A stretch of DNA of 64,000 nucleotides from Rhodococcus sp. HNM0569 (GTDB taxonomy: Bacteria; Actinomycetota; Actinomycetes; Mycobacteriales; Mycobacteriaceae): contig NZ_JAASAE010000014.1 of NCBI RefSeq assembly GCF_012726205.1, positions 1-64,000 on the forward strand. The letters run 5' to 3'. Both the position numbers and the translations under genes were made by a program. A model generated the notes under the pieces. It made no database searches, had not been told where the DNA came from, and worked only from the letters and a program-made list of their open reading frames with translations. The stretch's first letter is position 1; the number at the start of each line of letters is the position of its first letter. Below, one piece after another: positions 1 through 11,735 of this stretch.

Positions 1-2071
1 CGGGCTCGCCACGCCGCGGCAGCGGCGGCAGACCGGGTGCGGGCGGGGCGCCCGCGTCGCGGCCCCCGTCGCGACGCTGTGGCAGTGCCGGTCGCGACGG
101 CGCCGCGACAGCCTGCTGCTGGCGACCCTGCACGGCACGCTGCGGACCGGTGTGGCCGGTGCCGCGCTCGGCCGGCGACACGATGAGCGACGTCGGGATG
201 TGGATGGAGACGGTGACGCCCGGGTTGCGCGCGGTGTCGAAAGTCGACCGCATGCGCACCGTGAGACCGTGCCGCTGTGCGAGACGGCTGACGACGAACA
301 GGCCCATGTGACGCGCGGTCTCCGGACCGATCTCGCCACCCGATGCGAGTCGCTCGTTGATCCCGAACATCTGGTCGGCGGGGATGCCGATGCCACGGTC
401 GGCGATCTCGAGCAGCACACCACCGTCGACGGCACGCGCAAAGCTGAACGTGACCGACGTGTCCGGCGAGGATGCTCGAAGCGCGTTGTCGACGAGCTCG
501 GCGAGCATGTGCACGACGTCCGTCGCGACTGCTCCGCTGAGCGAACCTTCGGGTGTGGCGCCCATCTGCACCCGCTGGTAGTCCTCGACCTCGGAGATCG
601 CGGCGCGCAGGATGTCGCCGAGCGCGATCGAATCGGTCTGGGCACGGCGACTGCGCGTGCCGGCGAGGACCAGCAGGTTCTCGCCGTTCCTGCGCATACG
701 CGCGGCGAGGTGGTCGAGCCGGAACAGGCTCTCCAGACGCCGCGGGTCCTTCTCCTCGAACTCGAGGCTCTCGATCAGCGTGAGCTGCTGGTCGACGAGC
801 GACTTGCTGCGCCGGGCGAGCGTCTCGAACATGTCGTTGATCTGCAGACGCAGGTGCGCCTGCTCGCCCGCGAGCTTGAGCGCCTGGGCGTGGATGTCGT
901 CGACCGCGCGGGCCAGCTGGCCGATCTCTTCGTCGGTGTAGACCTCGACGGGGTCGAACGAGATGGCGCGGGGGTCGTCACTCGACTTGATCTGCTCGAT
1001 CGCATCGGGGAGGTCGCGGCGGGCCGCCTTGAGGGCGCCGTACCGCAGGCGGCGGATCGGGCCGACGAGCGAGCGCGACACGAGCAGGGCCAGCACGAGG
1101 GCCGCGAGGACCGTACCGACGACGATCGCGGTGTCGCGCAGCGCTGCCGAACGGGTTTCGTCGGCGCGATTCTGCACCGTGGCGGCGATGTCGAGGGCGG
1201 CGTCGGACACCAGCGAGGTGTACGTGTCCTTGCTCTGCAGCAGCGACGTACGCAGCTGGAGAATCGGCAGGCCACCGGTACCGCTCTCGATCGCCTCCAC
1301 ACCCTGCGCGGTGAGGCGCGAGCGCTCGTCGATGCCTGCACGCAGCGCGTCGAGCTGGCTGCGATCTTCCATGCTGCGCTCGTCGTAGTAGCGGCCGAGC
1401 ACCTCGAGCAGCGCGGCTTCGCCACCGGTCGCGCCGACGACATTCGTGATCGGCGTGGTGGGATCGTTCAGGATCGCGATGAGGCCGACCGTCTCCTCGA
1501 ACAGGCGGCGCTGTGCCTGCCACGCGTTCGCGAGCATCGCGCCCTTGTCGACGACCTCGGGGTCGTCGACCGTGGACACGACCTGGTCGAATTCGGTGAG
1601 CAGGCCCTCGGCGAACGCACGCTGCCGGTCGGCGAGCGTGTCGATCGTGGTGCCGGGCGCGTCCATCAGGTCGACCAGCGCGCGACCCTCCGCGACACTC
1701 TTGCGGATCGCGTCAGCGGTGTTCGAGTCCAGGTCGGGTGTGTCCGCGAAGTCGGAGACCCGGTCGAGCTGGGTCTCGACGAGCTCGCGGTCCTCGGGGG
1801 TCGCCGTGTTCGACGCGTGACCGCCGACGAGGGCGCCCATCGCACCCTCGAGCGACACGATGTCGGGGATACCCGAAATCTGCTCGGCTGCGGACGTGAA
1901 GTGCACGGCGTTCGACAGTTCGCCCTGCACACGCAGGCCGCCGAGCACCATCGCGACGGTGACCGGCACCGCGAGTACCGCGGTGACCTTCCAACGCAGA
2001 CTCCAGCCCTCGAGGTCCCACAACCGCGTGCGGCGTCTCGACCGCTCCTCGGGTGGCGAAGTCTCGCTCAT
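1..2071 (-). CDS. CvnA-like sensor histidine kinase with nitrate/nitrite-sensing domain (3' end cut off by window)
   Basis: A membrane sensor whose reading frame stays open from an ATG at 2071 to the window edge (690 codons seen). A first membrane segment lies near residues 22-45, followed by a long extracytoplasmic helical region like the NIT domain, a second membrane segment near 310-335, and a HAMP linker. A DHLAARMRR segment near residue 453 stands where the phosphoacceptor would be. The GHKL ATPase domain shows the N-box ELVDNALRAS (about 525) and DRGIGIP (about 557). A GGAAGGGGAG ribosome site precedes the ATG. This architecture is that of the first gene of actinobacterial conservons (cvnA), normally followed by roadblock, DUF742 and small GTPase genes. 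Those would lie left of position 1, so the conservon assignment is an inference. The tail is rich in Pro, Arg and Gln. Confidence 0.85.
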   Translation of the reverse strand, partial: MSETSPPEERSRRRTRLWDLEGWSLRWKVTAVLAVPVTVAMVLGGLRVQGELSNAVHFTSAAEQISGIPDIVSLEGAMGALVGGHASNTATPEDRELVETQLDRVSDFADTPDLDSNTADAIRKSVAEGRALVDLMDAPGTTIDTLADRQRAFAEGLLTEFDQVVSTVDDPEVVDKGAMLANAWQAQRRLFEETVGLIAILNDPTTPITNVVGATGGEAALLEVLGRYYDERSMEDRSQLDALRAGIDERSRLTAQGVEAIESGTGGLPILQLRTSLLQSKDTYTSLVSDAALDIAATVQNRADETRSAALRDTAIVVGTVLAALVLALLVSRSLVGPIRRLRYGALKAARRDLPDAIEQIKSSDDPRAISFDPVEVYTDEEIGQLARAVDDIHAQALKLAGEQAHLRLQINDMFETLARRSKSLVDQQLTLIESLEFEEKDPRRLESLFRLDHLAARMRRNGENLLVLAGTRSRRAQTDSIALGDILRAAISEVEDYQRVQMGATPEGSLSGAVATDVVHMLAELVDNALRASSPDTSVTFSFARAVDGGVLLEIADRGIGIPADQMFGINERLASGGEIGPETARHMGLFVVSRLAQRHGLTVRMRSTFDTARNPGVTVSIHIPTSLIVSPAERGTGHTGPQRAVQGRQQQAVAAPSRPALPQRRDGGRDAGAPPAPGLPPLPRRGEP

Positions 2072-2415
2072 CCCACGCTCCCCTTCCAACCTGTCGATCT
2101 CGCCGCCACGGTGTGTGACCGTGTACGTCGATGTCCGGCCGAGTGGGGGCGTCCGTGCAACCCCGACCGGACTTCAGTGCGAACCGAGTGTCCTGTTCAA
2201 CCCCTGGCTGGGAGTTTTCTACCACAGGAGGTCACGATTTGTGACCCCCGAGTAACCTCGCCGTGACCCGCCCCCAGGGGCCCGTCGGACGACAACGCTA
2301 CACACCGCTCACCTCGTGGTCGACCGGCGCCTCTACCGCACAGTTCCCGGGGCAAGCGCCCCGGGAACCGTGGATCGAACCTGTATGTCGTTGTGCGCCA
2401 AGGGCGGACGTGCGG
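2072..2415. other. Intergenic region between gyrB and the sensor kinase
   Basis: 344 bp without a convincing gene. It contains the gyrB-side hairpin (2343-2368) and a perfect 6-5-6 inverted repeat GGTCAC-gattt-GTGACC at 2230-2246, about 160 bp upstream of the kinase start, which could be an operator. gyrA, which usually follows gyrB directly in this order, is not here. Confidence 0.6.
2343..2368 (-). terminator. Strong GC hairpin after gyrB
   Basis: A perfect 11 bp stem (GTTCCCGGGGC and its complement) closes a 4-base loop 48 bp beyond the gyrB stop codon. No T-run follows on either strand, so it is a hairpin-only terminator or a transcript-stabilising end. Confidence 0.6.
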
Positions 2416-4578
<2,163 letters not shown>

Positions 4579-4663
4579 TTACTGGTAGTTCGGTGACACA
4601 TGCCCGCTGCGACACCCTGACGGGCACGCTGAGCCACGATCTCGACCCGGCGCAGGTGAAAAC

Positions 4664-5623
4664 CTAGCCGGAAACCTCACTCGAGGACGTGGCGGGCGCC
4701 GCGTGCGTGTCGACGAACCGGGCGACGGCCGTCGCGAGTTCGCCCGGATGCGAGAACGGTGCCCAGTGGCCCGACCGCAGCGTCGTACGGGACAGGTTCG
4801 GCGCGTACCGCTCGTAGTCCGCGTAGCCCACCGGCCGCACCGCGCGGTCGCGCAGGTTGAGTACGAGCTGCACGGGGACGTCGGTGCGCCGACGGCGCGG
4901 GCGCAGCAACCCGTCGCGGATGTTCGCGCGGTACAGCTGCAGGCCTGCGACCATGTCGGATGCGAGGGTCGGGCCGGTGCGCACGTCCGCCGGATCGAGA
5001 CCGTCGAAGAACCGGAGGAAGGCAGGCCAGTGCTTCGCGAACCACGTCCGCAGCGGGATGTCCGCGAGACGGGGCACCTGGAAGAGCACCGTGTACGCCG
5101 ACGCGACGGCCTGCGCGAGCGGTCCGCGCAGCCGCCCGCGCACCAGGTTCTCCCGCGCCCACGCGCCGAGGAGGTCGAGATTGGGGCCCGAGACCGACGT
5201 GAACGACGCGATGCGCCGCGCGGCGTCCGGCTCGCACACCGCTTCCCAACCCTCGACGGAGCCCCAGTCGTGGCCCACGACGTGCACGGGCCGGTCCGGG
5301 CTGACGGCGTCGATGACCGCGAACAGGTCGGCGGCCAGGTGGCCGAGCTTGTAGTCCTCGGTCCGTCCGGGCACCGTGCTCGCGCCCGCACCACGGCTGT
5401 CGTAGGTGACGACGCGGTAGTTCTCCTCGAGCAGCGGCACCACGTGGGTCCACAGCGCGTGTGTGTCGGGCCACCCGTGGACGAGCACGATCGTCTCGCC
5501 GTCGCTCGGGCCGCTCTCGAACACGGCGAGCTCGACGGAACGGTTGCGGACGCGGCGGGTCTCGGTCACCCGGCGCAGCTCGGTAGCGGGGCCCGGTTCG
5601 GCAGCGGGACGCGGTGGGGTCAT
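4664..5623 (-). CDS. Alpha/beta hydrolase, epoxide-hydrolase-like
   Basis: A 319-residue alpha/beta-fold hydrolase. The oxyanion-hole motif HGWPDT follows strand 3, VGHDWGSV carries the nucleophile elbow with Asp as in epoxide hydrolases and haloalkane dehalogenases, and a late SGHWAPFSHP supplies the catalytic His. The ATG at 5623 has an AAGGACC ribosome site. An upstream GTG at 5668 overlaps the preceding stop (GTGA) and could also be used by coupling. It is the last gene of a minus-strand cassette with a ferredoxin reductase and a PF10118 hydrolase. The substrate is unknown; a lipid or xenobiotic epoxide is only a guess. Confidence 0.85.
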   Translation of the reverse strand: MTPPRPAAEPGPATELRRVTETRRVRNRSVELAVFESGPSDGETIVLVHGWPDTHALWTHVVPLLEENYRVVTYDSRGAGASTVPGRTEDYKLGHLAADLFAVIDAVSPDRPVHVVGHDWGSVEGWEAVCEPDAARRIASFTSVSGPNLDLLGAWARENLVRGRLRGPLAQAVASAYTVLFQVPRLADIPLRTWFAKHWPAFLRFFDGLDPADVRTGPTLASDMVAGLQLYRANIRDGLLRPRRRRTDVPVQLVLNLRDRAVRPVGYADYERYAPNLSRTTLRSGHWAPFSHPGELATAVARFVDTHAAPATSSSEVSG

Positions 5624-5664
5624 GGTGGTCCTTCTCGGTCGGGATGGATTCGGCACCCGGCGCG

Positions 5665-6801
5665 TCACACGTCGAGCACGAGGCGCCCGCCGTCACAGCG
5701 GGACACGCACGGCAACATGGATTCTCGCCGTTCGTCGTCGGTGAGGCGGGCGTCCCGATGGTCCGGCTCGCCCGCGAGGACCCGGACGCGACACGTACCG
5801 CAGAAGCCCTGACGGCACGAGTAGGCGACATCCGGGCGCTGCTCGGCGATCACGTCGAGGGCCGAACGGTCGGCCGGCACCTCGAGGACGTCGCCGGTGC
5901 TCACGAGTTGCACCTCGAAGGGCACCCCGTCCCGCACGGGCGGCGGGCCGAAGCGCTCGAAATGCAAAGCGGCGGACTCTGTTCGGTCGAACTCGGCACG
6001 CACCCCGTCGAGCATGGGGGCGGGGCCGCAGCAGTACACGGCGCCGCCCGCCGGCGCGTGCTCGAGCAGTTCGGCGGCAGTGGGCACCCCGAACTCGTCG
6101 TCGGGTCGCACGAGAACCCGGTCGGACTCGAAGGCCGCGATCTCGTCGAGGAACGGCATCGCCGCACGCGTACGACCGGTGTACACGAACCGCCAGTCCA
6201 TGCCGAGGGCGCGGGCCTGACGCACCATCGCGAGAATCGGCGTCACGCCGATACCGCCCGCCACGAACAGCGCGGCGCCGTGTGGCACGAACGGAAAACC
6301 GTTGCGCGGGCCGCGAATCGTGACCCGGTCGCCGGGCGCGAGGGCATGCATCTCGCGTGAACCGCCACCGCCGTCGGCCACGAGCCGGACCGCGATCGTG
6401 TACCCGGTGCGGTCGGCGGGGTCGCCGCACAACGAATACTGCCGCCGCAGGCCCGACGGAAGGTGCAGATCGAGATGAGCGCCGGGGTGCCAATGCGGTA
6501 ACGCGGCACCGTCGGGCGACGCGAAGCGCAGTGCCACGACGTCGTCGTCGTGCGCGACCACACGCCTGCCGGAGACGACGAGTTCGAGTGCGCTGTCGGG
6601 GTTGTGGCCCGCGAACGCCGGATCGTAGTCGTACGCACCGATCGCACCGAGATAGCGGCCGACGACCGCCTGGGTCAGCCGCATCGCGCGGTCCGCGTGC
6701 GGCCTGCCACGAAGGTCCGGCGGTGGCTCGTGCCGCTCCCAGTTGCGGCCGAGCAAGGTGTCGCGCACGATGCGTCGTGTCGACGCGAGCCGCGCGCTCA
6801 C
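5665..6801 (-). CDS. Flavin/2Fe-2S ferredoxin reductase (phthalate dioxygenase reductase type)
   Basis: A 378-residue electron-transfer protein. After a short N-terminal extension, the FAD/FMN-binding barrel shows RQYSLCGDP, the NAD(P)-binding part shows GGIGVTPILAM and YCCGPAPML, and a plant-type [2Fe-2S] domain ends the chain with CRQGFCGTC plus a fourth Cys in MLPCVSRC. It would pass electrons from NAD(P)H to an oxygenase or desaturase. The GTG start at 6801 overlaps the stop of the PF10118 gene (GTGA), and the next gene starts close behind its own stop, so the three genes look co-transcribed. No oxygenase partner is encoded in the cassette. Confidence 0.9.
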   Translation of the reverse strand: MSARLASTRRIVRDTLLGRNWERHEPPPDLRGRPHADRAMRLTQAVVGRYLGAIGAYDYDPAFAGHNPDSALELVVSGRRVVAHDDDVVALRFASPDGAALPHWHPGAHLDLHLPSGLRRQYSLCGDPADRTGYTIAVRLVADGGGGSREMHALAPGDRVTIRGPRNGFPFVPHGAALFVAGGIGVTPILAMVRQARALGMDWRFVYTGRTRAAMPFLDEIAAFESDRVLVRPDDEFGVPTAAELLEHAPAGGAVYCCGPAPMLDGVRAEFDRTESAALHFERFGPPPVRDGVPFEVQLVSTGDVLEVPADRSALDVIAEQRPDVAYSCRQGFCGTCRVRVLAGEPDHRDARLTDDERRESMLPCVSRCDGGRLVLDV

Positions 6802-7700
6802 TTCGCGGCCGCGCGTGCGGCGGGCGACTCGGCGAGGTAACGCACGGCCTGCGACGTCGACCCCTCGTTGCGCGGATCGTAGGAACGCGTGAAGTAGGTC
6901 GACATCCGCTTGACGAGCCCCCAGGTCGTGGGCAGGGTGCCGCGCCTGCCCGCCGCCCGGAAGTCCGAGTAGTGCGGTTTACGGCGGTGCTCCGACCACG
7001 CGGCCAGCGACGGATCACTGCGCATCAGGAATCGCACGCCACGTACCCACAGCCACACGAGCACCGGTGTGACGAGCACCTGCGTACGCAGCCGCCGCGC
7101 ATCGCGCTTGTCGAAATAGCGCATGACGTCGTACGCGACGGCGCGGTGTTCGACTTCCTCCGCGCCGTGCCAACGCAGGAGGTCGAGCATCGTCGGATGT
7201 GTGCGGGCGCGGTCGAGGCCGTCGGCGTTGAGTACCCAGTCGCCGAGGAAGGCCGTGGCGTGCTCGATCGCCGCAACCACCGCGAGCCGCTCGACCAGAT
7301 AGTTGCGCGAACGCAGACCCGTGAGTGGGCGCGGTCCCAGAATCCTGCGGAACGTCCACTCCATCTGCCGCGTGAACGGGGTGGGGTCGATGCCCTGGGT
7401 CTTCAGGTGCTCGAGAACCCCGCTGTGCGCGTGCGAGTGCACCGCTTCCTGGCCGATGAAACCGATGACGTCCTCGCGCAGCTTCTCGTCCTCGATCAGC
7501 GGCAACGCTTCCTTGAACGTCTCGACGAACCAGTCCTCACCCGCGGGCAGCAGCAGGTGGAGGACGTTGAGGGTGTGCGTACTGAACGGATCTCCCGGAA
7601 TCCAGTGCAGCGGCACGTCCGCCCAGTCGAACTCGACATTGCGCGCCTGCAACAGGATGTGGTCGGGCTCGGTGTCGGACATGACGCCGGTATCGGGCAT
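6798..7700 (-). CDS. Metal-dependent hydrolase, PF10118 family
   Basis: A 300-residue protein of the family annotated as predicted metal-dependent hydrolases. Conserved acidic/His clusters are visible as FIGQEAVHSHAH, AIEHATAF and WHGAEEVEHRAVAYDV, and look like a di-metal four-helix arrangement. The ATG at 7700 is preceded by GAAGGAGA. A second start lies at 7682 and an in-frame ATG at 7754 has no ribosome site. It is the first gene of the cassette with the ferredoxin reductase and the alpha/beta hydrolase. Its exact reaction is not known to me; pairing with a reductase suggests oxidation chemistry on hydrophobic substrates. Confidence 0.8.
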   Translation of the reverse strand: MPDTGVMSDTEPDHILLQARNVEFDWADVPLHWIPGDPFSTHTLNVLHLLLPAGEDWFVETFKEALPLIEDEKLREDVIGFIGQEAVHSHAHSGVLEHLKTQGIDPTPFTRQMEWTFRRILGPRPLTGLRSRNYLVERLAVVAAIEHATAFLGDWVLNADGLDRARTHPTMLDLLRWHGAEEVEHRAVAYDVMRYFDKRDARRLRTQVLVTPVLVWLWVRGVRFLMRSDPSLAAWSEHRRKPHYSDFRAAGRRGTLPTTWGLVKRMSTYFTRSYDPRNEGSTSQAVRYLAESPAARAAAK

Positions 7701-7708
7701 GACACGTC

Positions 7709-7740
7709 TCCTTCGTGCATGACAGGTCCTTCGTGCATGA
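7709..7740 (-). repeat. Duplicated ribosome-site/ATG segment upstream of the PF10118 gene
   Basis: The 14-mer TCCTTCGTGCATGA occurs at 7709-7722 and again at 7727-7740, an 18 bp tandem period. On the minus strand this places two ATGCACGAAGGA units before the true start, so part of the leader was duplicated. Confidence 0.7.
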
Positions 7741-7781
7741 GGAGTCCACAGCACGGGTGACCCAGTTCACTGACTCGAAGA

Positions 7782-7792
7782 GTTACCGTAAC
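7782..7792. promoter_or_regulatory. Possible operator of the PF10118 cassette
   Basis: GTTAC-C-GTAAC is a perfect short palindrome about 85 bp upstream of the cassette start. The surrounding gap between DUF721 and the cassette is locally AT-rich. Weak evidence on its own. Confidence 0.3.
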
Positions 7793-7834
7793 ACCGAGTA
7801 ATAGACAAATTCCAGGGGCGTGCCGGCGATCGGC

Positions 7835-8398
7835 TCACCCGTACGTATCGCGCGGTCCGCGTCCGCGTACGTGCAGCTGTCCCTTGCGCCAACTGGGTGC
7901 CGTGGGGCCCGAGATGCGCAACTGCTTGACCACGCCGTCGCCCACCGAGGCGGCGATCTGCGCGAGGATCTGCGACTGCATCATGCGCAGTTGCGTCGCC
8001 CACGCCGTCGACTCCGCGGACACCGCGAGTACGCCGTCGTTGAGCGACGTCGGCTGCGCGTGCGACGCAATCTCCGCGCCCACGACCTGCTCCCAGCGAC
8101 CGAAAACCGCACCCTCGTTGACACGCGGCGCCCAGCCGCGTGACTTCGCGAGGGCACCCGCGAGTGCGCCGAGCGTCTGGGGATCGCGGTCGTCCGGCCC
8201 GGGACCGGACCAACCCGACCGGCGTCTACCGCGACGCAACGCGCGCACGCCACCCGACCGCCGCCCCTGTCCGACGGCCTGCCCCTTCGCCTTCGCGGCC
8301 GCGCGCGCTTCTTCCAGCGCGCGCCGCGCGATGTCGACACCGCGCGGCTCCGCGGAGGGTGCGGCGTCGGTGCTCGCAGCGGGATCGGTGTCGGTCAC
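7835..8398 (-). CDS. DUF721/DciA family protein
   Basis: A 187-residue protein that in actinobacteria follows recF. The N-terminal half is basic and low in order ([14 protein letters not shown]). The DUF721 fold follows from about residue 75 with [18 protein letters not shown] and a conserved [13 protein letters not shown]. DciA proteins of this family help load the replicative helicase in bacteria lacking DnaC, so a replication-initiation role is likely from family and location. The GTG start overlaps the recF stop by four bases (GTGA), implying translational coupling. Confidence 0.85.
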   Translation of the reverse strand: MTDTDPAASTDAAPSAEPRGVDIARRALEEARAAAKAKGQAVGQGRRSGGVRALRRGRRRSGWSGPGPDDRDPQTLGALAGALAKSRGWAPRVNEGAVFGRWEQVVGAEIASHAQPTSLNDGVLAVSAESTAWATQLRMMQSQILAQIAASVGDGVVKQLRISGPTAPSWRKGQLHVRGRGPRDTYG

Positions 8399-9612
8399 AG
8401 GTCACTCCCGTCGACGATCGGTCCGGTGAGGGTCGACACGCGGCCCCGGTCAGTATCGCGTGCCTCGACGGCGAAACGCGTCGCGCGCAGCTCGGCCGGT
8501 ATGTCGTCGGCCACCGCGGCGGTGATCAGCACCTGCTCCGCGTCGGCCGCGACCGTCGCGAGCGCCGCTCGCCTGGTGCGATCGAGCTCGGCGAACACGT
8601 CGTCGAGCACGAGCACCGGATCGCTGCCGTCGGTACGCATCAGCGCGAACGACCCGAGCCGCAACGACAGTGCGTACGACCAAGATTCGCCGTGGCTCGC
8701 GAAGCCCTTCGCAGGTCCGTCGCCGAGGTGCAGTTCGAGGTCGTCGCGATGCGGTCCCACGAGCGACGTGCCGCGCTCGATCTCACGGCTGCGCATGCGG
8801 GACAGTTCCACGTGAAACGCGTCGATCAACAGGTCGACGTCGCCGCCCTCGGGTTCGCGCGCGGGATCGAGGAACTCGTCGGGCACGACGCCTGCGAGCG
8901 TCGAGCGGTACCGGATGTACGCGGGCCGCGACTGCGGCGCGATCGAGCGGTACGCCTCCGACACGTGGGGCGCGAGCCGATGGACCGCGGAGAGCCGTTC
9001 CGCCAGCAGATGCGCGCCGTGCTGTGCCAGGTGCGCGTCCCACACGTCGAGCGTCGCGAGTGCGCTGGCGCCCTCGTCGCTGCGGCTACCCCGGCGCAAC
9101 GCGCCCGCCGCCGACTTGAGCAACGCCGAACGCTGCCGGACCACCTTGTCGTAGTCCGCGCGGATCCCGGCCGTCGCGGGGCGCAGCGACGTCGCGAGCT
9201 CGTCGAGGAACCGGCGACGCTCACCCGGCTCACCGCGCACGAGCGCCAAATCCTCGGGCGAGAAGGTCACCGTGCGAAGCACTCCCAGGATCTCGCGAGT
9301 GCGCCTGCACGGCGAACGGTTGATGCGGGCCCGGTTGGCCTTGCCGTCGTTGAGCTCGACCTCGACGGTCAGCTCGCGACCCGCATTCACGACGGTGGCC
9401 GACGCGACAGCCTGTTCGGTGCCCGCGCGGATCAGTGGCGCGTCCGACGACACCCGGTGCGAGGAGAGCGTCGAGAGATACCCGACGGCCTCGACGATGT
9501 TGGTCTTGCCGTGCCCGTTGGGCCCCACGAACACCGTGCACCCGGGCGTGAGCTCGAGCGCGAGGGTGTCCCAGGACCGGAAGTCACGGAGGGTCAGCGC
9601 GCGGACGAACAC
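8395..9612 (-). CDS. recF: DNA replication/repair protein RecF
   Basis: The SMC-like ATPase of gap repair and replication restart, 405 residues. It shows the N-terminal [19 protein letters not shown], the Walker A motif [13 protein letters not shown], the signature segment [16 protein letters not shown] and the Walker B region [13 protein letters not shown]. The GTG start abuts the gnd stop directly, and DUF721 overlaps its end, so gnd-recF-DUF721 read as one unit. A consensus parS sequence lies inside the gene at 8805-8818. Confidence 0.96.
   Translation of the reverse strand: MFVRALTLRDFRSWDTLALELTPGCTVFVGPNGHGKTNIVEAVGYLSTLSSHRVSSDAPLIRAGTEQAVASATVVNAGRELTVEVELNDGKANRARINRSPCRRTREILGVLRTVTFSPEDLALVRGEPGERRRFLDELATSLRPATAGIRADYDKVVRQRSALLKSAAGALRRGSRSDEGASALATLDVWDAHLAQHGAHLLAERLSAVHRLAPHVSEAYRSIAPQSRPAYIRYRSTLAGVVPDEFLDPAREPEGGDVDLLIDAFHVELSRMRSREIERGTSLVGPHRDDLELHLGDGPAKGFASHGESWSYALSLRLGSFALMRTDGSDPVLVLDDVFAELDRTRRAALATVAADAEQVLITAAVADDIPAELRATRFAVEARDTDRGRVSTLTGPIVDGSDL
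8805..8818. promoter_or_regulatory. parS site inside recF
   Basis: GTTCCACGTGAAAC matches the degenerate parS core GTTNCACGTGAAAC. It is one of three copies of this single-variant form in the window. Confidence 0.65.
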
Positions 9613-10509
9613 TCAGGAATCCGAACCCCCGGCACGCGTGACGGCATGCCCTCCGAACTGGTTACGCAGTGCCGCAACCGCTTTCATCGCCGGCGCGTCG
9701 TCCTGACGGGACGCGAAGCGCGCGAACAGTGCCGCGGTGATGACCGGCGCGGGCACCGCACGCTCTACGGCGGCCTCGACCGTCCACCGGCCCTCGCCGG
9801 AATCGTCCACGCGACCGGCGATCTCGTCGAGCTGCGGGTCGGCCTCGAGCGCCCGCACCAGCAGATCGAGCAACCACGAGCGCACGACGGTGCCGTGCGT
9901 CCACGCCTTGAGCACGCCCGGGACGTCGTGGATCCGTTCGTCCGCGCCGAGCAGTTCGTAACCCTCGGCGTACGCCTGCATCAGGCCGTACTCGATACCG
10001 TTGTGGACCATCTTCGCGTAGTGCCCCGCCCCGACCGGGCCCGCGTGCACGAAGCCTTCCGCACGCTCGCCCGCCGGACGCAACGCGTCGAACACCGGCA
10101 TCGCGCGCGCGACGTGCTCGTCCGCGCCGCCCGCCATGAGGCCGTAACCGTTCTCCCGTCCCCAGATACCGCCCGACACACCGCAATCGACGAATCCGAC
10201 ACCCTCGGCCGCCAGGATCTCGGCGTGCTCGTCGTCGACGTCGTGCCTGCTGTTGCCGCCGTCGATCACGAGGTCGCCCGGTGCGAGGAGGCCCGCGAGT
10301 GCGCGGATGCTGCGGTGCGTGACCTCTCCCGCAGGCACCATGACCCACACCAGGCGAGGTGCCGCGAGCCGCTCGACGAGTTCGGCGAGCGATGCGGTGT
10401 CCGACACGTCGGGGTTCGGGTCGTACCCGAGCACATCGTGACCGTGCGCGAGCAGCCGAGCCTTCATTCCCGAGCCCATGCGGCCCAGACCGACCATTCC
10501 GATCTGCAT
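9613..10509 (-). CDS. gnd: 6-phosphogluconate dehydrogenase, decarboxylating (short type)
   Basis: The 298-residue protein of the short 6-phosphogluconate dehydrogenase class, which converts 6-phosphogluconate to ribulose 5-phosphate with reduction of NAD(P). It has the dinucleotide motif GMVGLGRMGSGM, the DGGNSRHDVD segment, the CGVSGGIWGRENGYGLMAGG substrate loop and the catalytic KMVHNGIEYGLMQAYAEG. The ATG at 10509 begins directly with the Rossmann strand. It lies between dnaN and recF, as is usual in Rhodococcus and relatives; its pentose phosphate role has no obvious link to replication. Confidence 0.95.
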   Translation of the reverse strand: MQIGMVGLGRMGSGMKARLLAHGHDVLGYDPNPDVSDTASLAELVERLAAPRLVWVMVPAGEVTHRSIRALAGLLAPGDLVIDGGNSRHDVDDEHAEILAAEGVGFVDCGVSGGIWGRENGYGLMAGGADEHVARAMPVFDALRPAGERAEGFVHAGPVGAGHYAKMVHNGIEYGLMQAYAEGYELLGADERIHDVPGVLKAWTHGTVVRSWLLDLLVRALEADPQLDEIAGRVDDSGEGRWTVEAAVERAVPAPVITAALFARFASRQDDAPAMKAVAALRNQFGGHAVTRAGGSDS

Positions 10510-10550
10510 CCCGAACTCCGATCGTGTGCGGTACCTCGTGCGCGAGCCGG

Positions 10551-11735
10551 TCAGCCCGGCAGGCGCACCGGCATCAGGAGGTACGTGTATTCGCTGTGCG
10601 GCGCAGGGAAATTGCCGTTCTCATCGGGTTCGATCTCGACCTCTCCGGCGGGTCGTAGCACCGCGGGCCTGCTCGGCGTGGTGAACCCGAACGCAACCTT
10701 CTCCGAGTGGAGCGAGGACAGGCCGTCGCCCAGATACCCGGGGTTGAACGCGATGGTGAGTTCTTCGCCGCGGAACTCCGCGGGCAGCTCCTCCTCGGCC
10801 TTGCCCGCGTCGTCGCCACCGGCCGACAGCAACAGGCCCTCGGCGGTGAACCGCAGCCGCACCTGTGCGCCACGGTCGGCGACGAGGGCGACACGCTTGA
10901 TCGCGTCGACGAGCGGGGCGATCTCGACGATCGCCATGGCGGTGTGCTCGGCGGGCAGCAGCTGACGGAACTTGGGGAACTCGGCGTCGAGCAAGCGTGT
11001 TGTGGTGCGGCGTCCGCCGCCGACGATGCCGAGCAACCCTTCGGCACCCACCGACGAGCCCGAGCCGAATGCGAGCTCGACAGGCGAATTCGCCTCGCCC
11101 GGAAGCGTTTTCGCGGCCTCGGAGAGCGTCTTCGCGGGGATGAGAACCGCTGCGGACGTGTCGGCCGCGAGCGGCATCCACTCGAGTTCGCGCACCGCGA
11201 GGCGGAACCGGTCGGTGGCCGCGAGCACGATCTTGCCGCCCTCGACCTCGAGCCGGATGCCCGTGAGCATCGGAAGCGTGTCGTCCTTGCCCGCCGCGAC
11301 CGCGACCTGCGAGATGGCCTCGGTGAACAGGTCCGCAGGAATCGATCCGGTCTGCGCCGGCAGCGCGGGAAGCTGGGGGTAGTCCTCGACCGGCATGGTG
11401 GGAAGCGAGAACTTGGCACTGCCGCACGTGATGAGCACTCGAGTGCCCTCGAGGACGACGTCGACAGGCTTGTTGGGCAGCGAGCGCGTGATGTCTGCGA
11501 GCAGCTTGCCGGACACCAGCGCCTTACCGCCCTCGGCCACCTCGGCAGGCACCCGGACCTGTGCGCTGACCTCGTAGTCGAAGCCCGAAACCGTCAGGCC
11601 CTGTTCGCCTGCTTCGAGAAGGACACCACCGAGCACGGGGACCGGGGGCCGCGACGGCAGGCTGCGGGCAACCCATGCGACCGAATCGGCGAATTCCTCT
11701 CGGGAGACTCGAAACTTCAGGCTTCCAGGCTCCAT
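10551..11735 (-). CDS. dnaN: DNA polymerase III sliding clamp (beta subunit)
   Basis: The ring-shaped processivity factor of the replicative polymerase, 394 residues in three clamp repeats. Visible landmarks are [28 protein letters not shown], the [12 protein letters not shown] strand and the C-terminal [12 protein letters not shown] that forms the protein-binding pocket edge. I place the start at the ATG at 11735 ([13 protein letters not shown]), preceded by GGAGAGGAAC, rather than at an in-frame ATG 36 bases upstream, because M. tuberculosis DnaN begins at the equivalent point. The probable origin lies between it and dnaA. Confidence 0.96.
   Translation of the reverse strand: MEPGSLKFRVSREEFADSVAWVARSLPSRPPVPVLGGVLLEAGEQGLTVSGFDYEVSAQVRVPAEVAEGGKALVSGKLLADITRSLPNKPVDVVLEGTRVLITCGSAKFSLPTMPVEDYPQLPALPAQTGSIPADLFTEAISQVAVAAGKDDTLPMLTGIRLEVEGGKIVLAATDRFRLAVRELEWMPLAADTSAAVLIPAKTLSEAAKTLPGEANSPVELAFGSGSSVGAEGLLGIVGGGRRTTTRLLDAEFPKFRQLLPAEHTAMAIVEIAPLVDAIKRVALVADRGAQVRLRFTAEGLLLSAGGDDAGKAEEELPAEFRGEELTIAFNPGYLGDGLSSLHSEKVAFGFTTPSRPAVLRPAGEVEIEPDENGNFPAPHSEYTYLLMPVRLPG

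Noticed and set aside
152-2266. 704-codon open frame on the plus strand
   Set aside because: It is antisense to the sensor kinase, whose domains, ribosome site and start are clear; the plus-strand product has no recognisable fold.
8140-10965. 941-codon plus-strand frame over DUF721, recF and gnd
   Set aside because: Arg- and His-rich composition typical of a shadow frame, and it spans three well-supported minus genes.
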